A stretch of 33,825 nucleotides of DNA. Source: Candidatus Atribacteria bacterium. Lineage in GTDB: Bacteria; Atribacterota; Phoenicimicrobiia; Phoenicimicrobiales; Phoenicimicrobiaceae. Made by a program: the position numbers and the translations under genes. Every line of letters begins with the position of its first letter. Within the stretch, counting starts at the first letter, position 1. This document shows positions 16,894 to 24,416 of the stretch, piece by piece. The notes under the pieces were generated by a model, which was given only the letters and a program-made list of their open reading frames with translations, had not been told where the DNA came from and ran no database searches. The DNA lies in NCBI GenBank assembly GCA_011056645.1, contig DSEL01000159.1:1-33825 (forward strand), read 5' to 3'.

Positions 16894-18381
16894 ATGGAAA
16901 ACAAAAAAATACGGGTAAGGTTTGCTCCCAGTCCAACTGGATATCTGCATATTGGTGGAGCCCGGACGGCTTTATTTAATTGGCTTTATGCCAGACATTA
17001 TAATGGGACTTTTATTTTACGTATAGAGGATACCGACCAAATAAGGTCGACCGAAGAAGCAGTAAATGTGATACTAGAAGGCATGAAATGGTTGGGTTTA
17101 GATTGGGATGAAGGTCCTGGAAGAAATGGGGAATACGGTCCCTATTATCAGATGAAACGCTTACACATATATCGTGAATATACGGAAAAACTTTTAAAAG
17201 ATAAAAAAGCATATCCTTGTTATTGTTCTAGAGAAGAGCTGACTAAAAGCAGAGAAAAACAGGTAAAGGAAAATAAATCTCTTAAGTATGATAGGCATTG
17301 TTTTAACCTTAGTGAAGAGGAAAGGAAGAGATATGAAGCAGAAGGTAGGAAACCGGTAATAAGACTTAAAATTCCCGCCAAAGAAATTGTTTTTGATGAC
17401 CTATTAAGAGGGAAAGTGACTTTTGACGGTGAGTTGTTAAGTGATTTTGTAATTATGAAATCAGACGGAATTCCTACTTATAATTATGCAGTAGTTATTG
17501 ATGACGCCTTAATGAGGATTAGTCACATTATGAGAGGAGATGACCATATTTCTAATACACCTAAGCAGATTGTAATATATGAAGCATTGGAATTTGATTT
17601 ACCAGAATTTGCTCATATTCCTATGATTATGGGGCAAGATCACACCAGGTTGAGTAAGCGTCATGGAGCAACTTCGGTTATGGAATATAAAAAAATGGGT
17701 TATATCCCTGGCGCGGTAGTGAATTATATTACTCATTTGGGCTGGTCTTCTGGTGACGAAAGGGAGATATTCACCAAAGAAGAATTAATTAAAGAGTTTA
17801 GTTTGGAAAAAATTTCCAGACACGCTGCGGTTTTTAACATAGAAAAATTAAACTGGTTTAATAGTGAGTATTTAAAGAAGGAACCAATCGATTCCTTAAC
17901 CGATATGCTTATTCCCTTTCTTGAAGAGGCCAATTATATCGAAAGTAAAAAAAATCTTTCTTCGGAAAAATATGATTATATAAAAAAAGTATTAAAACTA
18001 TTGCAGGAAAGAATTAAAAATTTTTCTCAGTTTATCGAATATGCGGATTATTTTTTTGTGGATAAAATAAATATTGAACCTCAGGCTTTTGATAGCGTAC
18101 TAAATAAAGAAGGTGTATCAGATATTTTACAAGCCTTAAGGGTAAAGCTTTTTACCCTTAGATGTTGGGATGAAGGAAATATTGAAAATGCAGTAAGAGA
18201 AGTTGCCTCTTCTTTACAAATAAAGGGCGGTCAAATAATTCATCCCACTAGGGTTGCTCTTAGCGGAAAAAAAGTAGGTCCTGGCTTGTTTGAATTAATG
18301 GTAGTATTAGGTCAAGATAAAACAGCCAAACGCTTAAAAGAAGCAATAGAAAAAATAGAAGAGGTGAAGAAAAATAATTAA
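16894..18381 (+). CDS. gltX: Glutamyl-tRNA synthetase
   Basis: Class I aminoacyl-tRNA synthetase that charges tRNA-Glu, and in organisms lacking GlnRS also mischarges tRNA-Gln for later amidation by GatCAB. The 495-residue length is typical. The HIGH motif is YLHIGGART (His19) and the KMSKS motif is RLSKR (252-256). The zinc-type insertion CYCSREE is present. GGGTGG upstream supports ATG 16894. Two tRNA genes, for Gln and Glu, follow directly; both could be substrates of this enzyme. Discrimination cannot be read reliably from sequence here. Confidence 0.95.
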   Translation: MENKKIRVRFAPSPTGYLHIGGARTALFNWLYARHYNGTFILRIEDTDQIRSTEEAVNVILEGMKWLGLDWDEGPGRNGEYGPYYQMKRLHIYREYTEKLLKDKKAYPCYCSREELTKSREKQVKENKSLKYDRHCFNLSEEERKRYEAEGRKPVIRLKIPAKEIVFDDLLRGKVTFDGELLSDFVIMKSDGIPTYNYAVVIDDALMRISHIMRGDDHISNTPKQIVIYEALEFDLPEFAHIPMIMGQDHTRLSKRHGATSVMEYKKMGYIPGAVVNYITHLGWSSGDEREIFTKEELIKEFSLEKISRHAAVFNIEKLNWFNSEYLKKEPIDSLTDMLIPFLEEANYIESKKNLSSEKYDYIKKVLKLLQERIKNFSQFIEYADYFFVDKINIEPQAFDSVLNKEGVSDILQALRVKLFTLRCWDEGNIENAVREVASSLQIKGGQIIHPTRVALSGKKVGPGLFELMVVLGQDKTAKRLKEAIEKIEEVKKNN

Positions 18382-18387
18382 TTAGAC

Positions 18388-18416
18388 TTTTCAAATAATC
18401 AGATTTAGTATAAAAT
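18388..18416 (+). promoter_or_regulatory. Possible tRNA promoter
   Basis: TTTTCA (18388-18393), 17 bases, TAAAAT (18411-18416) just before tRNA-Gln at 18444. It is a moderate match; the tRNAs might instead be processed from the gltX transcript. Confidence 0.4.
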
Positions 18417-18443
18417 GACGAAAAGAAAAGATTATTGTAGAGT

Positions 18444-18517
18444 TGAGGGATCGTCTAGTGGTAGGACACCAGACTCTGGATCTGGGAGCGGTGGTTCGAG
18501 CCCACCTCCCTCAGCCA
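18444..18517 (+). tRNA. tRNA-Gln (anticodon CUG)
   Basis: Cloverleaf by eye: acceptor TGAGGGA/TCCCTCA, anticodon stem CCAGA/TCTGG with seven-base loop CTCTGGA (anticodon CTG), T stem GGTGG/CCACC with loop TTCGAGC, discriminator G and encoded CCA (18515-18517). It reads CAG only, so a UUG isoacceptor must exist elsewhere. Confidence 0.95.
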
Positions 18518-18571
18518 TTTTTGTTATTTTACTGGATATCTGGTTAGCTGGCAAATCGGTAAATAGGTTCC

Positions 18572-18646
18572 GGCGCAATCGAATAGTGGTTAATTCAGCT
18601 GGCTCTCAATCAGCAAACGGGGGTTCAATTCCCCCTTGCGCCACCA
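18572..18646 (+). tRNA. tRNA-Glu (anticodon CUC)
   Basis: Acceptor GGCGCAA/TTGCGCC, D stem GAAT/ATTC, anticodon stem GCTGG/TCAGC (one G-U pair) with loop CTCTCAA (anticodon CTC), T stem GGGGG/CCCCC with loop TTCAATT, discriminator A and encoded CCA (18644-18646). It reads GAG; a UUC isoacceptor for GAA must be elsewhere. Confidence 0.95.
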
Positions 18647-18676
18647 TTTTTTTAGGTGAAATATAGATTTATTTTG

Positions 18677-18703
18677 AGCAGGAACTACCTACCTGCTTTT
18701 TTT
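18677..18703 (+). terminator. Intrinsic terminator after the tRNAs
   Basis: AGCAGG (18677-18682) pairs with CCTGCT (18692-18697) around a nine-base loop, followed by an uninterrupted T run to 18703. This closes the gltX/tRNA unit. Confidence 0.75.
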
Positions 18704-18770
18704 AGTTGCTATAGCTAATTCACCAAAGAGAATTAAAATAATGAAATTGATAAAGTAAAAGAGGCTAAAA

Positions 18771-19241
18771 GTGAAAGATAACGAAATATTTTTAAGTAGA
18801 GAAGGATTAGAGAATTTAAGAGAAGAAATAAAGCACTTAGAAGGTGCAAAAAGAAAAGAGATACAAGAAGATATTAGCCGGGCATTAGAATTCGGAGATA
18901 TTACCGAGAATGCAGAATATAACCTTGCTTTGGAAGCTCAACGTATGAATGAAATAAGCATTGTTAGATTAAAGCAGAAGCTAAGCCGGGCAAAAGTAGT
19001 AAAAAAAGACCCCCCTTCAGGAGAGATTGGTATTGGCTCTATCCTAAAGCTTTTAAATTTAGATTCCGGAGAAGAAATTGAATATACATTTGTAACGGAT
19101 GATCAAATAGATTTTGCTCATAATAAGATATCGATCAGTTCTCCCTTGGGAAAGGCATTTTTAAATCACCGGGAAGGAGAAAGAGTTGAGATTGAAGTTC
19201 CTATCGGAATTTTAAGGTTTAAAATACTAAAAATTATTTAA
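18771..19241 (+). CDS. greA: Transcription elongation factor GreA
   Basis: Rescues backtracked RNA polymerase by stimulating transcript cleavage through its secondary channel. The 156 residues comprise an N-terminal antiparallel coiled coil (about 8-78) and a C-terminal FKBP-like globular domain. The acidic tip that coordinates the catalytic metal is GDITENAEY (Asp43, Glu46). GTG 18771 is the start, six bases after GAGG. The stop overlaps the ATG of the next gene by one base (TAATG), so greA and sua5 are probably co-expressed. Confidence 0.95.
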   Translation: MKDNEIFLSREGLENLREEIKHLEGAKRKEIQEDISRALEFGDITENAEYNLALEAQRMNEISIVRLKQKLSRAKVVKKDPPSGEIGIGSILKLLNLDSGEEIEYTFVTDDQIDFAHNKISISSPLGKAFLNHREGERVEIEVPIGILRFKILKII

Positions 19242-20263
19242 TGAAAACTAAAATATTAATAATAGATCCCAAGAGAATAGATTTTACTAAAATAAAAAAG
19301 GCTGCTGAGGAAATAAAAAAAGGTAATTTAGTAGCTTTTCCTACTGAAACAGTTTATGGATTAGGAGCGGATGGCCTGAACGAGAAAGCGGTGGCGAAAA
19401 TATTTCATGCCAAAGGAAGACCATTTAATGATCCTTTAATTGCTCATATTGCCGATATAAAAGAATTGTATAAATTGTCCAAGCATGTCCCCCCGATTGC
19501 CTTAAAATTAGCCAAAACATTTTGGCCTGGTCCTCTAACCTTAATCCTAAAAAAGTCTGAATTGGTTGCTGATATTGTTACCGCTGGTTTAGATACCATT
19601 GCAATTAGGATACCGGCGAACGATATCGCTTTAAGTTTAATTAGGGAAGCTAAAACTCCTATTGTTGCTCCCAGCGCTAATCTTTTTGGGAGGACAAGTC
19701 CGACCAATGCTCAACATGTAGCCGATGATTTAGGGGGAAAAATAGACATGATCATTAACGGAGGCAAAACTAAAGTAGGGGTAGAATCTACTGTTTTAGA
19801 TATAACTGTTGAACCTGCCCAGGTATTAAGGGCAGGGGGGATATCGATAGAAAAATTAAAAGAAATCATTGAACAGGTAAAAATAAGTATGGAGATAGAA
19901 GAAGGTTTTCGCTCTCCGGGGATGCTAAACAGTCATTATTCTCCTCAAGCAAAACTAATTTTAGTAGAAGAAAAAGAGGAAGGCGAAATAGAAGAAGTTC
20001 GTCAGCTGGCTTCTGAGTATAAAGCAAAAGGATTTAAAGTAGGGATAATGGCAAAAGGAGAAAATCAAAATGAATATAATGGATTTAAGGTTAAGGTAAT
20101 AGGCAAGAGCGCTGAATTAGAGAGATGTGCGGCAAATCTCTTTGCTATTTTAAGAAATTTTGATAAAGAAGGATATGAAATTATTATTGCTGAAGGATTA
20201 GAAGAACAGGGTTTGGGGTTAGCTATAATGGAGAGATTAAGAAAAGCAGCAGCTCCCAAATAA
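19241..20263 (+). CDS. sua5: L-threonylcarbamoyladenylate synthase, Sua5 type
   Basis: Makes threonylcarbamoyl-AMP from threonine, bicarbonate and ATP for the t6A37 modification of ANN-decoding tRNAs. The 340 residues are the long Sua5 form: an N-terminal YrdC/TsaC domain (about 1-205; FPTETVYGLGADGL, KGRPFNDPL, APSANLFGRTSPT, GVESTVLD) plus a C-terminal Sua5 domain (about 230-340) joined by the RSPGMLNSHYSPQA linker that gates the active site. The shorter TsaC lacks this second domain. No terminator follows before the aromatic-operon promoter. Confidence 0.94.
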   Translation: MKTKILIIDPKRIDFTKIKKAAEEIKKGNLVAFPTETVYGLGADGLNEKAVAKIFHAKGRPFNDPLIAHIADIKELYKLSKHVPPIALKLAKTFWPGPLTLILKKSELVADIVTAGLDTIAIRIPANDIALSLIREAKTPIVAPSANLFGRTSPTNAQHVADDLGGKIDMIINGGKTKVGVESTVLDITVEPAQVLRAGGISIEKLKEIIEQVKISMEIEEGFRSPGMLNSHYSPQAKLILVEEKEEGEIEEVRQLASEYKAKGFKVGIMAKGENQNEYNGFKVKVIGKSAELERCAANLFAILRNFDKEGYEIIIAEGLEEQGLGLAIMERLRKAAAPK

Positions 20264-20288
20264 ATATTAAAAATCATTGTAAAATAAT

Positions 20289-20317
20289 TTGACAGAAAAG
20301 AAAGGTTATGCTAATAT
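20289..20317 (+). promoter_or_regulatory. Promoter of the aromatic amino acid operon
   Basis: A perfect TTGACA (20289-20294), a 17-base spacer, and TAATAT (20312-20317) with TG at 20309-20310 giving an extended -10. Transcription would start near 20324, a few bases before the Shine-Dalgarno of the leader peptide. Confidence 0.8.
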
Positions 20318-20344
20318 TTTAAAAAATGTTAAGGAGTAAGTAAG

Positions 20345-20440
20345 GTGGCAATAAATAATAAACTTGCTAAATTGATAAGTTTCTTTAATTATTATTTTTA
20401 TTACTATTATTCCACCGATGTTTATGCCTTAGCATCTTAA
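20345..20440 (+). CDS. Phe/Tyr-rich attenuator leader peptide
   Basis: A 31-codon frame from GTG 20345 to TAA 20438-20440. AAGGAG (20331-20336) lies eight bases upstream. Residues 13-22 read FFNYYFYYYY, and Tyr recurs at 27; there is no Trp. Such runs mark leader peptides whose translation speed reports charging of the matching tRNAs, as in pheL. The Tyr codons (20390-20410) end just before RNA segment A (20414-20429), and the stop codon lies 12 bases before segment C (20453). It is too short to be a normal enzyme and is followed by an intrinsic terminator and the genes for aromatic synthesis. The peptide itself is probably not functional. Confidence 0.88.
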   Translation: MAINNKLAKLISFFNYYFYYYYSTDVYALAS

Positions 20441-20549
20441 AAGGTAAACAATAAGATATCATAGGCATAGACATCGGTTTTATGCCTATGATATCTTTAT
20501 ATATTTTTATATAAAGGTCATAGGTTATTTAATTCCTATGACCTTTTTT
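20414..20549 (+). promoter_or_regulatory. Ribosome-mediated transcription attenuator of the aro operon
   Basis: Four pairings can be drawn. A:B is 20414-20429 with 20463-20478 (16 bp, one G-U). C:D is 20453-20469 with 20481-20497 (17 bp, perfect). The antiterminator D:E combines 20484-20492 with 20517-20525 and 20495-20503 with 20508-20516 (18 pairs including two G-U, two-base bulge). E:F is the terminator at 20513-20546. A:B and C:D share 20463-20469, C:D and D:E share 20484-20497, and D:E and E:F share 20513-20524, so alternate structures exclude each other. Inferred logic: stalling at Tyr/Phe codons leaves A free, A:B and D:E form, and transcription continues; a ribosome reaching the stop covers A, so C:D and E:F form and transcription ends. 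Confidence 0.82.
20513..20549 (+). terminator. Attenuator terminator hairpin
   Basis: AAAGGTCATAGG (20513-20524) and CCTATGACCTTT (20535-20546) pair perfectly over 12 bp around a ten-base loop; the T tract runs 20544-20549. It lies between the leader peptide and chorismate mutase. Confidence 0.85.
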
Positions 20550-20700
20550 ATTTTATAAGAATAGTTGTTTAAAAAGTGTAGGAACTCCATTGATCGAATA
20601 GAAAAACAAGAGAAATGTTATTGCACACTTTAATATGGTAGGCGGAGTAATATCAAATCGTATCAATGGGCTGTCCTCTAACAAGAAAAGAGGTGAGAGT
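20550..20700 (+). other. Untranslated leader between attenuator and aroH
   Basis: CCATTGATCGA (20587-20597) can pair with TCG-T-ATCAATGG (20658-20669, one bulged T), and AAAGTGT (20573-20579) with ACACTTT (20625-20631); the two cross and would compete. CCTCT (20675-20679) can pair with AGAGG (20689-20693), the aroH Shine-Dalgarno. No T-box consensus is present. Confidence 0.35.
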
Positions 20701-21096
20701 ATGTTAGTAAGAGGAATAAGAGGTGCTATAACGGGAAAGAGTAATACTAAAGAAGAAATTATAACAATCACCAAAGAATTGCTAATTGCCTTACAGAGAG
20801 AAAATCATTTTAAGATTGAAGAAATAGTAAGTGTGTTTTTCAGTGCCACTTCTGATTTAAATGCAGCTTTTCCAGCTCAAGCAGCACGAGAATTAGGCTG
20901 GGACCAAGTTCCCCTTTTTGATATGCAAGAAATCGAAGTCCCAGAGAGCTTGCCCAAATGTATTCGAATATTAATCCAGGTAAATTGCCAAAAAAGCCAG
21001 AGAGAAATAAAGCACTGTTATTTAAGGGGAGCAGAAATATTAAGAAAAGATTTAGTTAAAAAGAACCTCAATTTAAAGGAGAGTGATTCCAAGTGA
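20701..21096 (+). CDS. aroH: Chorismate mutase, AroH class
   Basis: Converts chorismate to prephenate, the first step toward Tyr and Phe. ATG 20701 is chosen because GAGGTGAG sits just before it and the protein then begins MLVRGIRGA like Bacillus AroH; an in-frame ATG at 20635 would add 22 unmatched residues. The 131-residue protein has the trimeric pseudo-alpha/beta barrel pattern. Catalytic positions are kept: Arg7, Phe57, Arg63, Glu77, Arg89, Tyr107 (Bacillus Glu78, Arg90, Tyr108). Bacillus Cys75 is Asp74 here (FDMQE). It is the first gene after the attenuator and overlaps the next by four bases. Confidence 0.93.
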   Translation: MLVRGIRGAITGKSNTKEEIITITKELLIALQRENHFKIEEIVSVFFSATSDLNAAFPAQAARELGWDQVPLFDMQEIEVPESLPKCIRILIQVNCQKSQREIKHCYLRGAEILRKDLVKKNLNLKESDSK

Positions 21097-22145
21097 TTAT
21101 AGTGATAAATGGCCAAACCAGCGAGTTTCATATAGAAAAAGTAGTGCAGAAGCTACGTGAAATGGGACATGAAGTACACATCTCTCGGGGAGAAAAACAG
21201 ATTGTTTTAGGAGTAATAGGTGATGTAGAAAATTTAAATTCAGTTCCTCTTTACGCCTATGACGGTGTAGAGGAAATTATTCCCATTGCAAAACCCTATA
21301 AGTTGGCAAGTAGGGAGTTTAAAAGTTTTGATACTATTGTAAAAATAAAGGACGTAATTATAGGCAGCAAAGAGGTGATAGTAATGGCTGGACCATGTGT
21401 GGTTGAAAATAAAAAACAGATATTTGAGACAGCAAAACAAGTAAAAGCTGACGGGGCAAAGATATTAAGGGGAGAAGCCTTTAAACCTCGTACATCCCCT
21501 TATAGTTTTCAGGGGTTGGAGGAAGAAGGTTTGAAGTTATTAGCTCAGGCGGGAGAGGAGGCAGGTTTACTAGTTGTAACTGAAGTGATGTCAGTTAACC
21601 AGATAGAATTAGTAGGTAAGTATACCGATATATTTCAAGTAGGTACTCGTAATATGCAGAATTTTATATTATTAAAAGAATTGGGTAAAATTAAAAAACC
21701 AATATTATTAAAAAGAGGAATGTCAGCTACTATAGAGGAGCTACTATTATCAGCAGAATATATTTTATCTCAAGGGAATTATGAAGTGATATTATGTGAG
21801 CGAGGAATTCGAACTTTTGAAAACTATACCCGCAACACTTTGGATTTAAGCGCAATCCCCGCATTAAAGAGGTTAAGCCATTTGCCGGTAATTGTAGATC
21901 CCAGCCATGCTACCGGGAAGTGGAGATTGGTAAGCGCAATGTCTAAAGCTGCTATAGCTGCAGGAGTGGATGGCTTGCTTATCGAAGTTCATCCTGACCC
22001 CAAAAATTCATTTAGCGATGGAGCTCAGACCTTAAAAATAGCTACTTTTGCTCAGTTGATGAGAGAACTTAAACCTATAGCTCAAGCAGTAGGTCGAGAA
22101 TTGAGTGCACCTATTGAAAAAGATTTAGAGAGGATGAAAAATTAA
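21093..22145 (+). CDS. aroF: 3-Deoxy-7-phosphoheptulonate (DAHP) synthase
   Basis: Condenses phosphoenolpyruvate and erythrose 4-phosphate, the entry step of the shikimate pathway. The 350 residues have an N-terminal ferredoxin-like domain (about 1-70; MIIVINGQTSEFHIEKVV), which in this type I-beta class gives feedback control by Tyr or Phe, and a KDO8PS-like barrel (about 80-340; AGPCVVE, RGEAFKPRTSPYSFQG, VGTRNMQNF, DPSHATGKW). GTG 21093 overlaps the aroH stop. With chorismate mutase as a separate neighbour, prephenate or chorismate inhibition as seen in fused enzymes is less likely than control through the ferredoxin-like domain. Confidence 0.95.
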   Translation: MIIVINGQTSEFHIEKVVQKLREMGHEVHISRGEKQIVLGVIGDVENLNSVPLYAYDGVEEIIPIAKPYKLASREFKSFDTIVKIKDVIIGSKEVIVMAGPCVVENKKQIFETAKQVKADGAKILRGEAFKPRTSPYSFQGLEEEGLKLLAQAGEEAGLLVVTEVMSVNQIELVGKYTDIFQVGTRNMQNFILLKELGKIKKPILLKRGMSATIEELLLSAEYILSQGNYEVILCERGIRTFENYTRNTLDLSAIPALKRLSHLPVIVDPSHATGKWRLVSAMSKAAIAAGVDGLLIEVHPDPKNSFSDGAQTLKIATFAQLMRELKPIAQAVGRELSAPIEKDLERMKN

Positions 22146-23435
22146 ATGGAGCTTGTTTTAGAAAAAGTAAACAAATTAAAAGGGAATATATTTGTTCCGG
22201 GAGATAAATCAATATCTCACCGTTCTCTAATTTTAGGTTCTATTGCTCAAGGAGAAACTCGAGTATACAATTTATTAAATTCCTTAGATTGCCAGAGCAC
22301 CTTAGAATGTATGCAATCCTTAGGAGTGAAAATAGATTTGGATATAAATAATTCTGTTCATATTGAGGGAAAAGGACTATATGGATTACAAGAACCAAAA
22401 ATTATCCTTGACGTGGGGAACTCAGGAACGAGTATTCGTCTTTTAACCGGATTACTTAGCGGACAAAATTTTTACTCTGTTTTAAATGGCGATAATTCAA
22501 TTAGGAAAAGACCCATGAAAAGAGTAGTACAGCCTCTTCGCTTGATGGGTGCAGATATTTGGGGGAGAGAAGAGGGTCATTTTGCTCCTTTAAGTATTAA
22601 GGGAAATAAACTTAACCATTTTCAATATACTTTACCAGTTGCCAGTGCTCAGGTGAAATCAGCTCTTCTGTTGGCTGGTCTTTATACTAGTGGGGAAACA
22701 GTAATTAGAGAACCTCTTTCCACCCGGGATCACACCGAAAGGATGTTAGAAATTATGCGGGCAGATATAAAGATTTCGTCTTCAGAAATTAAAATAAAAG
22801 GTGGAAAGGAATTAAGGAGTACTGATATTTTTATCCCCGGTGATATTTCTTCCGCGGCTTATTTCCTAGCAGCTGCTGGATTAATAAGAAATTCTAAAAT
22901 TACAATCAATCAAGTAGGGGTTAATCCAACCAGGACGGGAATCATTGAAATTTTTAAAAAAATGGGGACAAAGATTGATATCTTAAATTATCAGATACAA
23001 TCTAATGAACCTCGCGCAGATTTAATAGTAGAATGTTCAAAATTAAAAGGTGTAGGGATTAAAAAAGAAAGTATTCCTTTTTTAATCGATGAATTACCTC
23101 TTATTGCGGTAATAGCAACTCAGGCATATGGAAAAACATTGGTAAGCGGAGCGAGAGAACTAAGAGTAAAAGAGTCTGACCGGATACAAGCTATCGTTAG
23201 TGAACTAAAAAAAATGGGAGCCGATATTCATGAAAAAGAAGATGGCTTTATGGTAAATGGTCCCACAAGATTGAAGGGAGCAGTCTGTGAAAGTTATAAT
23301 GATCACCGAATTGCTATGTCCTTAGCAGTTGCCGCCCTATTGGCTGAAGGTAAAACTGTGATAAGAAATTCAGAATGTATAAATATTTCTTTTCCCAGAT
23401 TCGAAAAAATTTTACAGGATTTAATTGATTGGTAA
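22146..23435 (+). CDS. aroA: 5-Enolpyruvylshikimate-3-phosphate synthase
   Basis: Transfers enolpyruvyl from PEP to shikimate 3-phosphate. The 429 residues have the two-lobed inverse alpha/beta barrel pattern. Visible motifs are GDKSISHRS (Lys21, Ser22, Arg26), GNSGTSIRLL, RKRPMKRVVQPL, STRDHTERML, FIPGDISSAAYF and RVKESDRIQAI. The ATG is on the base after the DAHP synthase stop (TAAATG). The GNSGTSIR loop has Ser-Ile where glyphosate-sensitive class I enzymes have NAGT, as is usual for bacterial class II enzymes; that class assignment is by motif only. Confidence 0.95.
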   Translation: MELVLEKVNKLKGNIFVPGDKSISHRSLILGSIAQGETRVYNLLNSLDCQSTLECMQSLGVKIDLDINNSVHIEGKGLYGLQEPKIILDVGNSGTSIRLLTGLLSGQNFYSVLNGDNSIRKRPMKRVVQPLRLMGADIWGREEGHFAPLSIKGNKLNHFQYTLPVASAQVKSALLLAGLYTSGETVIREPLSTRDHTERMLEIMRADIKISSSEIKIKGGKELRSTDIFIPGDISSAAYFLAAAGLIRNSKITINQVGVNPTRTGIIEIFKKMGTKIDILNYQIQSNEPRADLIVECSKLKGVGIKKESIPFLIDELPLIAVIATQAYGKTLVSGARELRVKESDRIQAIVSELKKMGADIHEKEDGFMVNGPTRLKGAVCESYNDHRIAMSLAVAALLAEGKTVIRNSECINISFPRFEKILQDLIDW

Positions 23436-23492
23436 TCGTTATATTGAAGAAAGTATAAGTAATTACTATCAAAAATTAAGAGGGGAATGCAA

Positions 23493-24398
23493 ATGAAAAA
23501 AGAAATAAATGGAAAGACTGAAATAATAGGCGTAGTTGGAAAGAATATAGAAAATAGTCTTTCCCCACTTATTCATAACCAGATAATAGATAGATATTCT
23601 TTAAATTTTTGTTATCTGCCTTTTCAAGTAGCAGAAATCAATTTGGGTAACGCTATCCAAGGGATAAGTGCTTTAAATATAAAAGGTGTAAATGTTACTT
23701 TTCCCTATAAAGAGAAAGTAATTAAATTTTTAGATAAAGTGGAAGAATCAGCTCGAAGGATTGGGGCGATAAATACAATTGTCAATGATAAAGGGAATCT
23801 TACAGGTTACAATACCGATGTAATTGGTTTCAAGAAGAGCCTGCAGGAAGAAGGAAAATCTACAGTAAAAGGGAAGAAAGCAATTATTTTAGGAGCGGGA
23901 GGAGCTGCCCGTGGAGTGATTTACGCCCTTCTAGAGGAAAAAATTGAAGAGATAACTATCTTCAATCGAACTTTAGAAAGAGCTAAGAAGATCAAACAAG
24001 ATTTTTCTAACTTTTTTCCCAAGAGCTGTATTAGAGCATTTTCCTTAGAAGAAGAAAATATAAAAGATAAAATAAGAAGAGCTCATTTTCTGGTTAATAC
24101 TACTTCTTTTGGAATACCCCCTCAAATTGATAAAACACCTTTACCAAATGAAAAATTATTTCATCCCAACCTCTTAGTTTATGACCTTATTTATCATCCC
24201 ACCAAAACTCTTTTTTTAAGACAAGCAGAGCAGGCGGGAGCAAAAATAATGAACGGTTTACCGATGTTGGTCTATCAAGGGATAGAAAGTTTCTTTCTTT
24301 GGACTGGTATTAAAGTAGAAGGGAAAGAAGTTATAGAAATGATTAGAAAAATTGAATTTTTACAAAATATTGACGACCAACAGATAACGACTATTTAA
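23493..24398 (+). CDS. aroE: Shikimate dehydrogenase
   Basis: NADP-dependent reduction of 3-dehydroshikimate to shikimate. ATG 23493 is preferred over ATG 23487 because AGGGGA (23481-23486) touches the first ATG but is six bases from the second; this gives 301 residues. The N-terminal catalytic domain has NSLSPLIHN and GVNVTFPYKEKV with the catalytic Lys, NTIVNDKG and GYNTD; the nucleotide-binding domain has ILGAGGAARGV and NRTLERAK, the Arg/Lys pattern of NADP-specific enzymes; the end has GLPMLVYQG. Confidence 0.95.
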   Translation: MKKEINGKTEIIGVVGKNIENSLSPLIHNQIIDRYSLNFCYLPFQVAEINLGNAIQGISALNIKGVNVTFPYKEKVIKFLDKVEESARRIGAINTIVNDKGNLTGYNTDVIGFKKSLQEEGKSTVKGKKAIILGAGGAARGVIYALLEEKIEEITIFNRTLERAKKIKQDFSNFFPKSCIRAFSLEEENIKDKIRRAHFLVNTTSFGIPPQIDKTPLPNEKLFHPNLLVYDLIYHPTKTLFLRQAEQAGAKIMNGLPMLVYQGIESFFLWTGIKVEGKEVIEMIRKIEFLQNIDDQQITTI

Positions 24399-24416
24399 GA
24401 AGGGAGAAAATTTAAC

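Noticed and set aside
18415-18666. An 83-codon frame on the + strand
   Set aside because: It runs through both tRNA genes and encodes a Ser/Gly-rich sequence arising from tRNA loops; no ribosome site supports it.
20635-20700. 22-residue N-terminal extension of chorismate mutase
   Set aside because: The family begins at the Met of ATG 20701, which has a strong Shine-Dalgarno; the extension matches nothing and overlaps leader stems.
20264-20700. T-box riboswitch before the aromatic operon
   Set aside because: There is no T-box consensus, specifier stem or AGGGUGG-type motif; the leader peptide and alternate stems explain the region better.
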